Shown in pieces: positions 48,395-61,196 of a DNA stretch of 64,000 nt. The position numbers and the translations under genes are program-made. This stretch comes from Crocodylus rhombifer (taxonomy: Eukaryota > Chordata > Crocodylia > Crocodylidae). The stretch covers positions 201,736-265,735 of the forward strand of contig JAVSML010024356.1 of the NCBI GenBank assembly GCA_038503035.1. The letters are read 5' to 3'. Below the pieces are notes generated by a model that was not told the DNA's origin, made no database searches, and saw only the letters and a program-made list of their open reading frames with translations. Within the stretch, counting starts at the first letter, position 1; each line of letters begins with the position of its first letter.

Positions 48395-48560
48395 AATAAA
48401 TTTTTAAGGACAGAAGTGACCATTATATCCATTTAGTCAGACCCCTATATAAATTTTACCAGGTAATTCCTTCATCAAGACTGACATATAGGCTTGTACA
48501 AGGTAAAAATAACAATTCATTCTTGCAAACTATTGGCCCACCTCACAACTGCTGACATTA
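48395..48560 (-). mobile_element. CR1/L3-like 3' fragment
   Basis: 'ttttaaggacagaagtgacc' followed by 'catttagtcagacccctatat' and 'ccttcatcaagactgacat' matches the inverse of an old CR1-group tail abundant in sauropsids. The terminus lies on the left, so the element is on the minus strand. Confidence 0.6.
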
Positions 48561-49074
48561 CAAAATCTATGGTCAAAGTCTGTTTGCACAGAAGTTCCTA
48601 CATGTAAGTTAATATCACATATTTGGAGAAGTGGAAAACTTCCAACGTCCATTCTGACGCTTTGTTAGTAGAAACTATTTCTTGTTCTGTCAAGAAAATG
48701 CATCCTAGCCAAAAAACTAGAAAGCTTGAAACAGTTTTGAGCTTTTCTACCTACCTTGTACATGAGATGATAAAAGTGCATATGGAAATTTTCTTCCCGT
48801 TATAAGAGTAATATTTTTGCTTTGCAAATCTTTCATTTTACTCAATAGAAACTGAGTTTTTACATGCAGAGAATTTCATAATCTCTCTTAGAGAGAGAAA
48901 GTAAAGAAGACAAAAGAGCAAAGGGAGGTAACCGCGCTTAAATGAAAAGGAGACTAGATCCTGGGAAAGGGTGCAGAATAACCCTGTAATAATGAAAGAT
49001 ATGAGGGAGCAGTGGGGGAAAAGGAAATTGTAACAGTGTCCTTCATCTAAGAGAGTTTAATGGGTACACTATTT
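48561..49074. other. AT-rich unique stretch
   Basis: I see no gene or recognisable repeat here. Confidence 0.5.
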
Positions 49075-49330
49075 TAACTGATACCAACCTGGACAAAAAA
49101 TACATTCTAAGGAGAGGCAAGACAAAATAGCTATAGAAATGTAAGAGTAGAAAGGACTTCCCAGGTCAACAAGTCCAGTTCCCTGATGTCACTGGCTTTA
49201 CCAAATTGCCTTATTAAATCACTTCGATAAAACTCAAATAGCTGATCAAGCTCAGGAGTTGCCTCTTTGGAAAAATCTGTAAAACTACCTGTTGGAAATC
49301 TACAGAGAAATCTACAGAGAATCCTCAATC
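49075..49330 (-). mobile_element. Ancient CR1/L3-like 3' fragment
   Basis: On the minus strand the frame ends with DIRELDLLTWEVLSTLTF, equivalent to the short post-tail region 'acttgttgacctgggaagtcc' next to a 'ctttctactcttacat' terminus. Upstream, ELDQLFEFYRSDLIRQFG may correspond to the C-terminal block of the LINE. An overlapping duplication 'aatctacagaga' lies at 49298-49321. This is decayed repeat sequence and not a host gene. Confidence 0.45.
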
Positions 49331-52300
49331 CTTCAAAAAGCTCTAAGCTAAGGAGAATGAGCTTTAAAGTTCTGAGATGAACTTGTCCAAGCCTTCCTGG
49401 AAAAAATTAATATTAATGGAAAAAAGTTCTAAGTGCATGACAAGTGAGGCAATTTGTCTATGTGGAATTTAAAAATATCTGGTCAACTCCCACGCAGGAG
49501 ACCTAGGTTTGATTAGGTAATAACTACAGCCATTGAGGCACAACGTCTGGACTTGGTCTGGCCTTTGGATACGGTCTCAATGCTCTAAAGGTGGGGATGG
49601 AAGGTCTGGGCAGCCTCCACTCCCCCATACTCCTCCCTAGGTGTATGCATCAAAGGTCCTAGTGACCCTTCATGCACATGCCATGATCTAGAAGGAGTGA
49701 CAGTTGCCTACTACCATTTAATGATTTAGCTATTTGCTATGAGGATTGCTATCATGTAGCTGTCAGACCAAAACCAACTGACAGCCATTAACATAAACAG
49801 TCTTTCTTCCGACCTACTTGATAACCAAGGTGACTGCAATTTAGGTAAAGTAAATTCTACTCATATTATCAGCAGAAGGAAGAGCCTCCATGAAAAATCC
49901 CAGGTGGAAAACAAGCAAGAGGGCTAAAACTGGCTTTTCAAAAAACAGACTCTGGAACACAAAAGAACAGCCTGTCCAAATAATGGATCTTCTTGACCAC
50001 CTATCCTAAACATATACTGTACCTTGAAGACAGCCTGTTGTAGGTACCCAGGAGATTTCATAACCAAAAAGAAGAGAGAAATCTGGGAGACAAAGCCATA
50101 GGATCCATGACAGGTTTAACCAACAACCAAAATGCTCAAGAGCTGAAGAGATGACAGGTGGAGAAATGTGTGTGCAGGATTTTTTATTATTGTTCTTGAA
50201 TCTGAATCTCTTATTTTTTCTCTAGGAGTAAAAGGTGATTGGTTTAGAAATTTCTTCACAAAATCATATTTCCTTTAACTGCAACTTGTCTCTCATGGGG
50301 TCAACAAATGGATCTTTAGGCAATGTATTTCTACTACCAGGAGCTCATGCAGGATCACTGGCACAGGGGGACAGTTGTTTCTGTTCACTATCAGCTATTA
50401 ACCAGAAGCCAATATATAGCATCATATGAACATAGCCTTAGTAACCATTTATGGCAACACCGGATTCTTTTATTCAAATCCCAGTTCATTCATCTTTGAT
50501 GATTTCCATAAGGACTGTTCCTGTAACAGCACATACAGCTGCATGGAAAGGAAGAAGTGGTTTTAAGTACACCCAACCTAAAATTGGAAATTTAAAAGCC
50601 TGAGATAATATTGTTGTTAGCTCCATCTGCATTCCCCTGTTCCATACCTGTTGAACAGGAAAAGAAAACCCGCATTAAAATTCTATTTAAAAGGCAAAGT
50701 GAGAACTAAAAATATATTCAATTATTCTTTGGATTTTATGGATGCCCTTTTTAAAATCAGATACAAGGCTTCTTATCCAATGTGGCTGTATAGCATTGCT
50801 ATTCACTTGTAAACAGATGGTATTTTTCACTCCAGAGGAGATTGAACTTGAAGGATGAATAAATTAATTCAGATTTTAAATTGAGGAGACAAACACGCCA
50901 GCTATGCCCATGTGAAACTATAGAACAACATGATAAATTGCACACATTTGTACCTCTGCCCTCCTTAGCTATGCCCTTCCATTTCCACCTGAACTATTTC
51001 TATCTTTCAAAACTTCTCAGTTTTAAACTAAACAAACAACCTGACACAAAGATCCTTTTAACTATATCTTTACTACAGAATCTGCAACTTGCATATGTAG
51101 ATAGAGACAACTGTCCTAATGGAATTTGTTTTTGATGACCTGCATAATTTCCTTCCCTCTTTACCACTCATATGGAATGCAGCCATCCTAGGATAATAAC
51201 CCTTTTTGGCCTATACTACTGTGTGCTCCAGCCACTTACATTAAGCAATATATGCAACTATAATACTATATCACGTATGTGTACATTTTTTATAACCCAT
51301 ATGTTCGTAAATTCATAAGTTTATATAATTTATAAGCACATACAAATACAACTAGCCGAGAAGGTGGACCCGAGTGCTCTTGTGCCTTAATTCTTGAACA
51401 TAAAGTTTCCAGATTCCCAGAAAAAGGCAGCATAAAAACAAGATGCACAAGCTTCCTTCTAAAAACAATTAAAATTCCAATTTTAATTTAAACTTCAGAG
51501 GGGTATAATACATTGCATATATAAACGTCTATGTGAATTATACCTTTGGTGCAGCATAGAAGCTTATGAATATTGAAGGTACTTTTCCAAAATCAGTTTT
51601 ATTAAAATGTATGCAAGTACATTTCCATGAATGAGAATTGCATCTCTCAATATATGCAACTGACCACTGTTCTGTTTTGGAACTAGCTACAGACCTATCC
51701 TTTATCCCAGTAATTATAACCAATTTCACCATATCATGTATAATTTTGATGTATTCATGATCTTAATCTAGGGAATCATCTATGAAGAAAGAAAGAAGAC
51801 ACTAAATAAAGAAATATATGAGTAGCTCTAACTAAAATAATGTACAACTGACTGGAGTTATTTTATAACAAAAAATGTTGTAAGTACTAAGTAGGTGAAT
51901 TAATATGTAGCCATCTTCCTCAGAGCAGCAGCTTTAAAGTTGCTTTAAAGCAAGCAAAGCACTGAAGTAGAGAAGGTAAGAAGTTCGGCTCCATTTTTAA
52001 CAGTGGGTTAAAGACAAAAGGTTACAAGCCTTTACTGCAACTGAAAGTTTTTTATCATTTTCACTTGGAATGGAAAACATTTAATATGAAGAACTACTGT
52101 TTGTCACAGAACACACTCAATTCACTTTTCATAAATCTTTCTCCTGAATTATATCTGACACCTCTTGGAAGTTTGAAGCTGAAATCTGTTCTCTTTCTGA
52201 ATGTTTTTCTCTTTCATCATATGGTACACAGTGGTTTGTTATTGTGGGGCTGCTGGCATCATTTTTGTTTTTTAAATTCTTTTTAGAAAAATAGCATAGG

Positions 52301-55029
52301 GCCCTGACAACTGTTTGAGCTCTTCCTGGCTAATCTCAGTAAAGAACCATAAAAATGGTTTAACTAGCGGACTAAGACTTCTGCCAGCGTATAGGATCCC
52401 TGGCTGGCACACAGCAGAGTGGGTCTGTTGCCCAGGAGTTTCATAGACTGACATATTTAAAAAAGCAGCCACCTGGTAATTCACCCCATTGGGTCCACAT
52501 TGTGCCTAGCAGTTTTATTGGAAAAAAATCAGAAAAGGGGACCTGCTCCCCGCCTCTACAGAAAAGGCTACACCCCTTAGAGAGAGAAAATACCTTTCAA
52601 GGAATCTTTCAGAAGACAGATGGCCTGCTGTATGCGCTACTAACTAGACAACTACTGCTGCTTCAGCAGCAGAGTAGAGCTTCCCTGTAAAACTTTCTCC
52701 TCTTGGATAGCATCACACTTGGCTCTTCTGGGCAAGCAGCACAGACCAAGCACATTGCAGTAACCTTAGGTATTTGCTGTGCAAGTGCCTGGATGTTAGT
52801 AGAGCCAAAAAAAGGGAATGCAGGCTCCACTGGCTAAAGAGGCAGAGCTTCTGTCAAGGACACAAAGCAGCATAAGATGGCTTTGACACAATATGGAAGG
52901 ATGCAGGCACAACAGAAGCATTCTTTTCTCTTGTCTGCTTTTTTGCCATGTTAAATGCCTATGCAGTGGGATAAGAAAGATGAGAAAACTTCTTCAGAAA
53001 AGGACGGTCCAAAAAAGGCTGAGCAATCAGGCTTCAAAAAATTAATGATAAAAGATTCTGAATAAAGCCAATTTGTAATGGAATGTTAGAAGTGAGGTCC
53101 CTAAAGAGAGAAACTGTCTACCAGCTCTGTAGCAGGTTTTGCTGCCCCATGCAGTTTATGGTGGCAAGAAGCCAACTGGCAAGCTCTTCTATGAGTTTGG
53201 AATCAAGCCAGTCATACTCATAGGTCTTATTTCTATTGCCAAGATGAAGGGGAGACTGAAGATCCTGTTGTTTGGCTCTGTGGACCTGGTAGTGACCAAG
53301 AGTATTTGTTTTTTAAAATGTTCTTAAATGAGTCAGCTTCTCTTGCCATGAAGTGACAGAATTATAAAAACAATACATTTAACTAAGCTAAACTGAATGA
53401 GCCACAGATTGTTAATTACATGGCTATTTGCACTTTGACTGGAACAGAAAGTATGCTGGTTATGACTAAATTGGGCTTTACTCTTACTACTGCATTGAAG
53501 CCGTATTTATGATAGCTGAAACGATGCAATTTATATACATATATGCATTTCCTGTTGAACCAAGTGCCATGCTACTGTTTAACTCATCATTCCCAATGCC
53601 AGGTGTATGTAAAAGCATGCTACATTTTAGAGACCACATATTTTTTCAAAATATTTTATTTTTAATATTGATTTCATATGTCTGTGTCCACTGGAAACTT
53701 GTTTTTAAATTTCTATACTACTAGGACTCTAACACATTCCTTCAGGTGTCAGAAACCACGTATGTTTCACAAACATCCAGTTTCAAAAACATATCGGTCC
53801 AACAGGGCATAAAGAATCTCTGGTGACATGGTCAATTAAAAACTACAGGGCAGGTACTTAAATTACATACCACAGTGGCAAACAAATTATATTCTGAACT
53901 CCAGCACTGACACTGGTGTCCTTTTCTGTTCAATATACGATATTAAATCACAGGCAATTTGTAACAGTAGTTTTGTCACTTTAAACACTATATCACTAAT
54001 TCTTATTGTAGCAATTTGCCAAGTAAGTATATGTTCAGATCTATAGGCAATCCTTACTCTTTAGGCTGAACAGCTTGCACACTTACCTCACAGGGGTTAA
54101 TGAATAAAAACCTATTTTATTGCAAGACAATTTTTAAAATACTGTTTATCACAAAATGCAATGTGCACACCAGTAGTAAATTTCCTTCTGCAATTTTTCT
54201 TACTTCCCTTGATTATACTAATTGGGCTCTCACCAAACCCAATTTTTTCAACAAACGCAATCACACAAATCAATGCTCTGCCCTTCTGATGACAGTTATT
54301 TTCCTAACAGACTGTAACAAAAAGGCACACACCAACTTACTGCATCACTCAATTAGGAGTAAATGGATTGTGATAAGAAAACTTGTTCTTTATAGTACAT
54401 CCAGTAATTTCTCATGATAAAATATGACAGTATCCCTTACAAAACAAAGACTGTTTATTTTTTATTTATTCCTTTAGATGCCATTTAAAAAAAACCAAAA
54501 AATTGATGAGGGTTTTTCTATAAATCTGAAATGCATAAAAGCAAGATCACAAAATCCTTTATATAAAAAGATATGTCTCCACCTCAATCCCATTTAACCA
54601 TTTCCCTTACTAGACCACAACCTCCCATATGTAACCATCAGATTCTTCAACCACTTTCCTACCCTCATACCCATCAAAATACATTGGCTCTGCAGTATCC
54701 TTAGAAGATGAACACATGTGGATTCTGAATCCCAAAAGAGGATGCTCTCCTACCAGCCCTCTGTCTCAGGCACCTCTTACAACTACGGCTGGTGCAAGAA
54801 AGGGATCTCTGATCTGAGACTCCAAATTCTACTATCATTGAGCTATCACAGCTTCTTAATGAATCTTTCCAAAAACAGGAGATTCAGAGCAGGGGTTTGT
54901 GCACTTCCCAAATGGAAGCACATGCCACAATGTGACTTCCCCACACTAATTCAGGGAGCCATTGACCACTTCCAGCAAAAACGCACTCAATATTTATCCA
55001 CTGTTCTTAATGAACCTGGAAGAGTTCAG
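49331..55029. other. Longest unique stretch
   Basis: No gene or repeat is firmly recognised over 5.7 kb. A stop-free frame on the plus strand at about 53133-53327 is noted under findings. The composition is AT-rich and short open frames are unremarkable. Confidence 0.45.
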
Positions 55030-55032
55030 TTA

Positions 55033-55555
55033 GGCTAAGTACAGACAGTCAAAAAACCCAAGGCTGAATCAAACTAATCTTTGCAGGTCAGTCTAAGCTG
55101 AGTAGATTGAACAGACGTTCATTTTTTTTATTCCAGAAACGCAGCCACATGCCTGTAGTGGTACAAGCGAAAAGCCAGGGGGAGGGAGAGGGGGAGCAGG
55201 CAGGGCAGGGTGGCACTAGGGCATGCCCCCCTGTTCAGCTGGAGCAGACAGCTTGGGCCAAGGCTAACCCACCCTCCCTGCAAGGCGAGGTTTGTGGGGC
55301 AGGTGTAAAGCATCCTGGGATACTGGTGGATGGTGAGTTAACTTGAATCTGAAGGGGATCTGGGAAGGAAAAAAGTTCAGTAAACAAATTTAACTTAAAT
55401 CAGTTAAGTCTGATACTATATTCATTGAAGTTTATCTTAAACTGGCTTCAGCCATTCTGAAAGTGATTTATCTGCACTGAATGTCTGTTGTGTTACAGAT
55501 CTGAATTGGTTTCCAATTACTTATACCAGTTTGTATGTAATTTCTGTGCCTAGCC
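55033..55555 (+). mobile_element. Harbinger-like MITE, copy 3
   Basis: The ends GGCTAAGTACAGACAG and, inverted, GGCTAGGCACAGAAAT are flanked by exact TTA on both sides (55030-55032, 55556-55558). This TTA duplication is the best evidence that the family belongs to PIF/Harbinger. The subterminal 'aaactggcttcagccatt' and 'ttataccagtttgtatgtaa' blocks are shared with copies 1 and 2. At 523 bases it is the shortest copy, with a small GC-rich core (55140-55330). Confidence 0.85.
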
Positions 55556-55558
55556 TTA

Positions 55559-56273
55559 CAGGGACAGAACTCCCAAAACTTTTAATCTGCTGGGAGCCTG
55601 CTCTTTCTGCATGAAAACAAACAATTAAATTCAGTTCTTTCTGACTTTAGCCAAAGAAGAAACATGAATATTATTAGTAAGAAAAAAATTGTGTCGAGTG
55701 GGAGCAACACAGATTAGCTAGACTATCCATCATCCAGGATGAATTTTGCTGTTGAAGATTACACAAATGTTATGATGAAGGCAAAAGTGCCTTTCTTCAA
55801 CTCCAGCATAACTACAGCTTAAGAATTCAATTATTCTTTAAGTCACAGTCAGACTTGGCATAAAACTTCAGGCACACAAATTTCCCTTGAAGCCCACTTC
55901 AGTGACCTAAGAAAGACAAAGCTAAGCAAATGGGAGCTCAGGCAATCATATAAATAGTGAAGGACAGTCTCCACTCCTGTCCATACTTCTATGCCCCATC
56001 ACAATTCCCTCTTATTTCTTATCTTCCCCATTTCCATCACCCCCTTAACCTCTCATGTTATCAATATCCCCCTCACACACATTACTGTATTGTGAAGGAG
56101 GAAATAAGCAAAACCAGTACACAATTAACACAGAGTTATATTTCCTCTCAACATGATCATTACAAATCAAGAAAAGCATTTATATAGCTCAATTTCACAT
56201 CCCAAACTACTTTTGTGCCAGGATACTCCAATACATTCCCTTAAAGAACAATATAGATAAACACCATGTATCG
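55559..56273. other. AT-rich unique stretch
   Basis: I see no gene or recognisable repeat here. Confidence 0.5.
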
Positions 56274-57418
56274 AATCACAGAATCATAGAAAATTAGGTT
56301 TGGAAGGGACCCTCAGGAGGTCATCTACTCCAACCAGCTCCTCAAAGCAGAACCATCCGCAACTAGATCATCCCAGCCAAGGTTTTAGCTAGCTAGCTTT
56401 TAAAAACTTCCACGGATAGAGATTCCACAACCTCTCTAGATAACCGGTTCCAGTACTTTACTACCCTCCTAGTAAGAAAGTTTTTTCCTAATATCTAACC
56501 TAAACTTCCCTAGCTTCAACTTGAAACCATTGCTCCTTGTTTTGTCATCTGCCACCATTGAGAACAAGCCTCTATCCTCTTTGTAATTACCCTTTTGGTA
56601 GTTAAAGGCTACTATTAAATCCCCACTCGGTCTTCTCTTCTGTAGACTAAATAAGCCCAGTTCCCTCAGCCTCTTCTCAGGAGCCTTGTGTCTCATCCCC
56701 AAACCATTTTTATTGTGTCCCACTAGACTCTCTCCAATTTGTCCACACATCCTTTTTGTAGTGGGGGAGAGAAAGGAAGAGGGAGGCAAAACTGGATGCA
56801 GTACTCCAGAAGTGGCCTCTCCAGTGCCAAAGAGGGAAATAATCACTTTCCTTGCTCTGCTGGCAACACTTCTACCAATGCAGCCCAGTATGCCATTAGC
56901 CTTCTTGTCAATAAGGGCACACTGCTGGCTCATATTTAGCTTATTGTTCACTGTAACCCCCAGGTCCTTTTCTGAAGAGATGCCGTCTACCAGGCAGTCC
57001 CCAGCCTGTACCAGTGCATGGGATTGTTCCATCCTAAGTGCATGACATGGTATTTATCCGTGTTGAACCTCATGAGATTTCTTTTGGTCCAATTCTCCAA
57101 TTTGTCTAGGTCTCTCTGAATCCTAACCCTACCCTCCAGCATATCTACAGTCTACTGTATCTGCTACTTCCCCCCACCTTGTATCATCTGAAAACTTGCT
57201 GAGAGTGCACTCTATGCCATCTTCGAAGCCATTGATGAAGATATTGAACAAGACCGGCCCCAGGACTGACCCTTGGGGCACTCCACTTGATAATGGCTGC
57301 CAACCAGACATCAAGTCATTGACTACTACCCTCTGAGCCAAATGATTCAGCCAGTTTTCTATCCACCTTACAGTCCCCGTTCAACCAACCCATATTTCCT
57401 TAGCTTGCCTGTGAGAAA
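56274..57418 (-). mobile_element. CR1 LINE, 5'-truncated, minus strand
   Basis: It starts on the left with the CR1 terminus in reverse ('aatcacagaatcatag'). Minus-strand frames give, in order from the right: [39 protein letters not shown] (57200-57345), a degraded FSDDT catalytic block where FADDT is expected, then DCLVDGISSEKDLGVTVNNKLNMSQQC and a post-catalytic region to the RLDIRKK tail. The catalytic Ala is replaced by Ser and frame breaks occur near 57030-57130 and 56750-56800. The 5' limit (about 57418) is 11 bases from a tRNA-like sequence. Confidence 0.9.
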
Positions 57419-57428
57419 AGACTGCTCC

Positions 57429-57500
57429 AAGCCAAGCAGGTGTTGAACCTACAATCCTCTGATCTGTAGTCAGATGTGCTATCCATTGTACCACCAAAAT
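57429..57500 (-). pseudogene. tRNA-Arg-like pseudogene (anticodon ACA)
   Basis: Minus-strand sequence of 72 bases folds into a partial cloverleaf: acceptor 5' half ATTTTGG, D arm with GTAC/GCAC (three of four pairs), an anticodon stem TCTGA/TCAGA that is perfect, a seven-base loop CTACAGA, a five-base variable region, T stem GTAGG/CCTGC (one G-U), T loop TTCAACA, and acceptor 3' half TTGGCTT that pairs poorly. The A box TGGTACAATGG is intact; the B box GGTTCAACACC is worn. The body matches tRNA-Arg in the anticodon arm and T arm. The anticodon ACA is best explained as decayed ACG (CpG to CpA). It is non-functional as a tRNA. It could be a solitary pseudogene or the head of a tRNA-derived SINE. 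Confidence 0.7.
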
Positions 57501-60134
57501 GTACACAGCCAGCTACCCACCGGCACAACAAAACACATGGGACTGTAAGAGCACATTTAAGCCTATGTAAGCATAATATACCTATCACTATAATTCATAA
57601 TCTACCTACAGTCAGAGTTAAGGTTGTTTATTCATCTGAACAATTCTGAGGAATGAGATAGATGCATTACATGGCAATATGTAGTAACTGAAAAGGTTCC
57701 GAGTTGAAGAATTTAAGAGTATATTTAAGTACTGTATTGTGTAGATGCTAACTCAGGTTGAATTACATTCAGTCTAAATATTAGGAATGCATTAATTTAT
57801 GATTTTCTTGCCTTGTTATGTACTTATGCTGACAGGAAAGATGCTTGAACAACCTTCTTTTTAAATTACCCTAGAAATAATTAAACACAAATATTTTATG
57901 AACTCTTAAGCAACAAAAGATGCTACTTTCCTAATTTAGAAGGAAAAACAGATAAAGAAATAGAAATACAGAAACCAGGACAGATTAACAGAACAACCTC
58001 AAAATGCAATTTTTTCCTTAAATAATTCAGAAACCATTAGTATGACCTTGACAAACAGCAGGGATTCACTGACTTTATAACAAAGGTATTAGTGATAAAT
58101 GTTGCATAAAAAGAACAACCTAGCTAACAATAAAATCTAGAAAAATCTTGAAATAGCAGGAATATTAACTATGGTACTTCTCTGCTAGTGAAAAATAAAC
58201 TCCAAAAGCACCTTGTTTAAATTTAAAAAAAAAGACTACAAAACAAAAGAATATGAGCACTGAACTCCTGACTCTACTGAATTCATAAAACACCATCTAC
58301 ATTCAGTACTAATAACAGACTCATGAAACTGAACCAATTTGTCCAACAGATGTTGAGTTAACCCAAAGGAATTTTACTTTTCTATTGTAGAAATAAAAGC
58401 TTTGAATAATTATGGTATTGCTAACAGTTTTCAAAATATATTAGACTAAAATTAGCTTCCATTTCCATTATTCCTCCTCCCTACCTTAAAATTCACATAA
58501 CAGAAACCATTTTCCCTGCTGCATTAAAACTGCCATTGAAATAGAAGAGTAGGAACACTGATGAAACAATTTTTTTTGTTTTATGGAACATACAAAAATT
58601 GCATAATTTTTATTTTTCTTGGCATTCTTCTCTCCACCTTAGCCCATAATCCCTCCCCCCCTTCAGACACACAACACCTTTGCTGTTCTATTCCCTTGGT
58701 TTTCTTGAGTAGAGTCTGTAAATTGTGTGACAGTTTTGTAATATGTAGCATTGCATCAATCTAATTGCAACATAATTCTCTATGCTTTAGGTAAAGCAAG
58801 TAAGTTCATTTTTAGCCACTGCTCATGAAATTCAGATACTTTTTTGAAAACTGAAACGTGGCAATTTAAAAAAAACAAAACAAAAAAAATAAACTCCAGG
58901 GCAGTAATCAAACAAAAATAACTCTGGTTTTCTTAGAAAGCAGCAAGGAGAAATACTGCTCTATGGCTTAAAGCACTACTGCATCCCATCTTAAAACCAA
59001 CATATTAGCTCCCCTAGGAGTCGGCTGCCAGTGGAATGTGCTTTCTTCTTCTGTCTATTTACCATCACATTTAGCCATTATTAATGCCTCAGTTTTCTCC
59101 ATCCCTGTCTTCTGCTGCTTCCAGTGACAGGCTATGCAAAAAACACATTCTCTTTGCTGGTAGGCCCCAAAGACAGAAAACCCCGATTTACTCATGAAAT
59201 CAGAATCAATGCCTCGATAACTTTAACATAAAACCCCCAGTTAAAATAATACTCAGCTTGATTTTAAAAAGACCAGAATAATCACCATTTCCTAACATAC
59301 GAGCAGTTCTATCATATCTGTTGCTGACCATGGACATCAGGCTGGGGAAATATCAGTACTGACCATAAAGAATTACGGCTGAAGTTTTGCTTTTAATTTA
59401 TCCCAGTATTTGGGCATTACTGACATAGGACACTTGTGTCCATCTGTCAATAGCCTGCAGTTCGAAGTAGGCATTTCAGTATCAAGGATGAATTCCTTGG
59501 TCTTCTAATCTTAAAATAAACATTACCAAAGTTGACAACGCCACAAGTATAACTCTATCACATGCCAATACAGTTCAATGCTACAAAAAAAGCCCCTTTA
59601 TTCAGGTTGCAAAGCCAAGCACACAAAAGTTAAAAATATCAAAATTAAGGTTGCCTATAATACCTTAATTCCATCCCATGTATTTATGTGTATGATAGAC
59701 TTTAATTAAATGATCACAGCAATTAACAACAAGCACATTTTCTCTTAAAGTGATTGTAGGGCTCCAAGCCTTACTTGCTGCAGACTTTAAATCCTGCTCT
59801 GGAGACAGTATTCATGTCTTCATGGGTATCTCTGTGGTACTTACTCATATCCAAACACTCCAAAAAAAAAAAAAAAATTAATGTATTTATCCTTGCATTG
59901 CCACTGTGACCTGAGGGCATGGCATCATCCCCAAATGGAGATCTTAACCATACAAAAGATGTATAGTTAGAAATATCTACCACTTTCAAATAACCTGATT
60001 TTTCACAATACCTAGCATTACACAGCACTTTATACAGTCAAAGCACAATTCTCACTGACTTCAGCACTTCCACAAATCAGTCTACTGGTATGAAGTTGGG
60101 GGGTAGGGGGTGGAGAAAGACACAATTAGTGGCA
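57501..60134. other. AT-rich unique stretch
   Basis: No gene or clear repeat is seen; poly-A or poly-T runs lie at about 58870 and 59861-59876. Confidence 0.5.
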
Positions 60135-60250
60135 AATTTAGTTTAAGTGACTTATCGAGCATCATACAGGAAGTCTGTGGCACAGGCAGGAGCAAAATCC
60201 AATTCTCCAGGACAGAACACAACTTTGTTATCCATCAGACCATCCTCTCT
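60135..60250 (-). mobile_element. Probable MIR SINE fragment
   Basis: Read in reverse, 'agtgacttatcgagcatcat', 'aggaagtctgtggcacaggc' and 'gcaaaatccaattctcc' parallel the MIR core ('acttgcccaaggtcacac', 'agtaagtggcagagc', 'gattcgaaccc'). It is heavily decayed. Confidence 0.45.
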
Positions 60251-60828
60251 CATCCTGCAGTCCCCTGCCCCATTCTTCCAACTTCCGCAACAAATGAGGC
60301 AGGGGTAGTACAGACAAAAGACTCCTGCACTACATAAATCTGATTCATCCCCAAAGCAGGTTCATCCTGTACACAAAATGAGTACTGAGTCCTGTGGAAA
60401 AAACAGTATGTGATCATGTGATTAAAGACTATATCACAATGCAATCATAATGCATACAGACTGCACTAACCACCTTAATTTTGGCATTTCCTAACTGCGT
60501 AGAGCTTGACACAGCAACCTGAAAGTTTTTAATAAAGAGCTGTATATCAATCATCATCTCACCACCATTACCGTTATTTTTAAAAAAAGCAAACTGAAAA
60601 TATAAAAATTCTATCAAGTGCCATCATGTTTGGAGGAAGTCTTGAACACATGCCTCCAGAGCTGTGAAACAGTACTTTAACTGCTCTGGCACCTCACCAA
60701 CACTACTCCACCCAAAAAGATGGAAGAAACATACTATTTACTGCCACCACATTCTTCTGCTTGTACATTAATCCCATTCTCTATCTTACATCTGTCTTGT
60801 CTATTTGATTGCTACGCTTGTCATCTAC
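60251..60828. other. Unique non-coding stretch
   Basis: I see no gene or recognisable repeat here. Confidence 0.5.
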
Positions 60829-60890
60829 AGGCAACGACCTGGTAAAGGGGCCTCCAGGTTCTTGACCACCTGGGTGATAGCGATCATCAC

Positions 60891-61121
60891 TTGCTGGAAT
60901 TTACCATCCAGTGCAGGGTGTCAAGGGCCTGCAGCAAGGCGGTAGCCCTAGACTTCAAGAGGGCCAACTTCAATGAGTTGAGATTAGTGGGAGAGGCACT
61001 GGGGTTCTCGAGAGCAGGGGAACTCAGTGCCCAAGATGAGTGGTCATTCCTTAAGGAGACGATACTCAGGGCCCAAGAGGTGACCATCCCAACAAGAAGC
61101 AAGGGGGGCAAGAGTGCCTGA
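60891..61121 (+). pseudogene. CR1 endonuclease C-terminal end and linker
   Basis: Codons run from LEFTIQCRVSRACSKA through DFKRANFNELR to SKGGKSA and then hit a stop created by a small deletion; the expected continuation (KPPWFTK-type) follows in another frame. This region links the endonuclease to the reverse transcriptase in CR1 ORF2. Confidence 0.8.
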
Positions 61122-61196
61122 AAGCCCCCTGGTTCACCAAGGGTGTCTGGGAATGCCTGATTGCCAAAAAGGTAGTGTACAACCAATGGAAGGGGG

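Noticed and set aside
57429..57500. Functional tRNA gene
   Set aside because: The acceptor stem does not pair, the B box is degraded and the anticodon does not agree with the Arg-like body.
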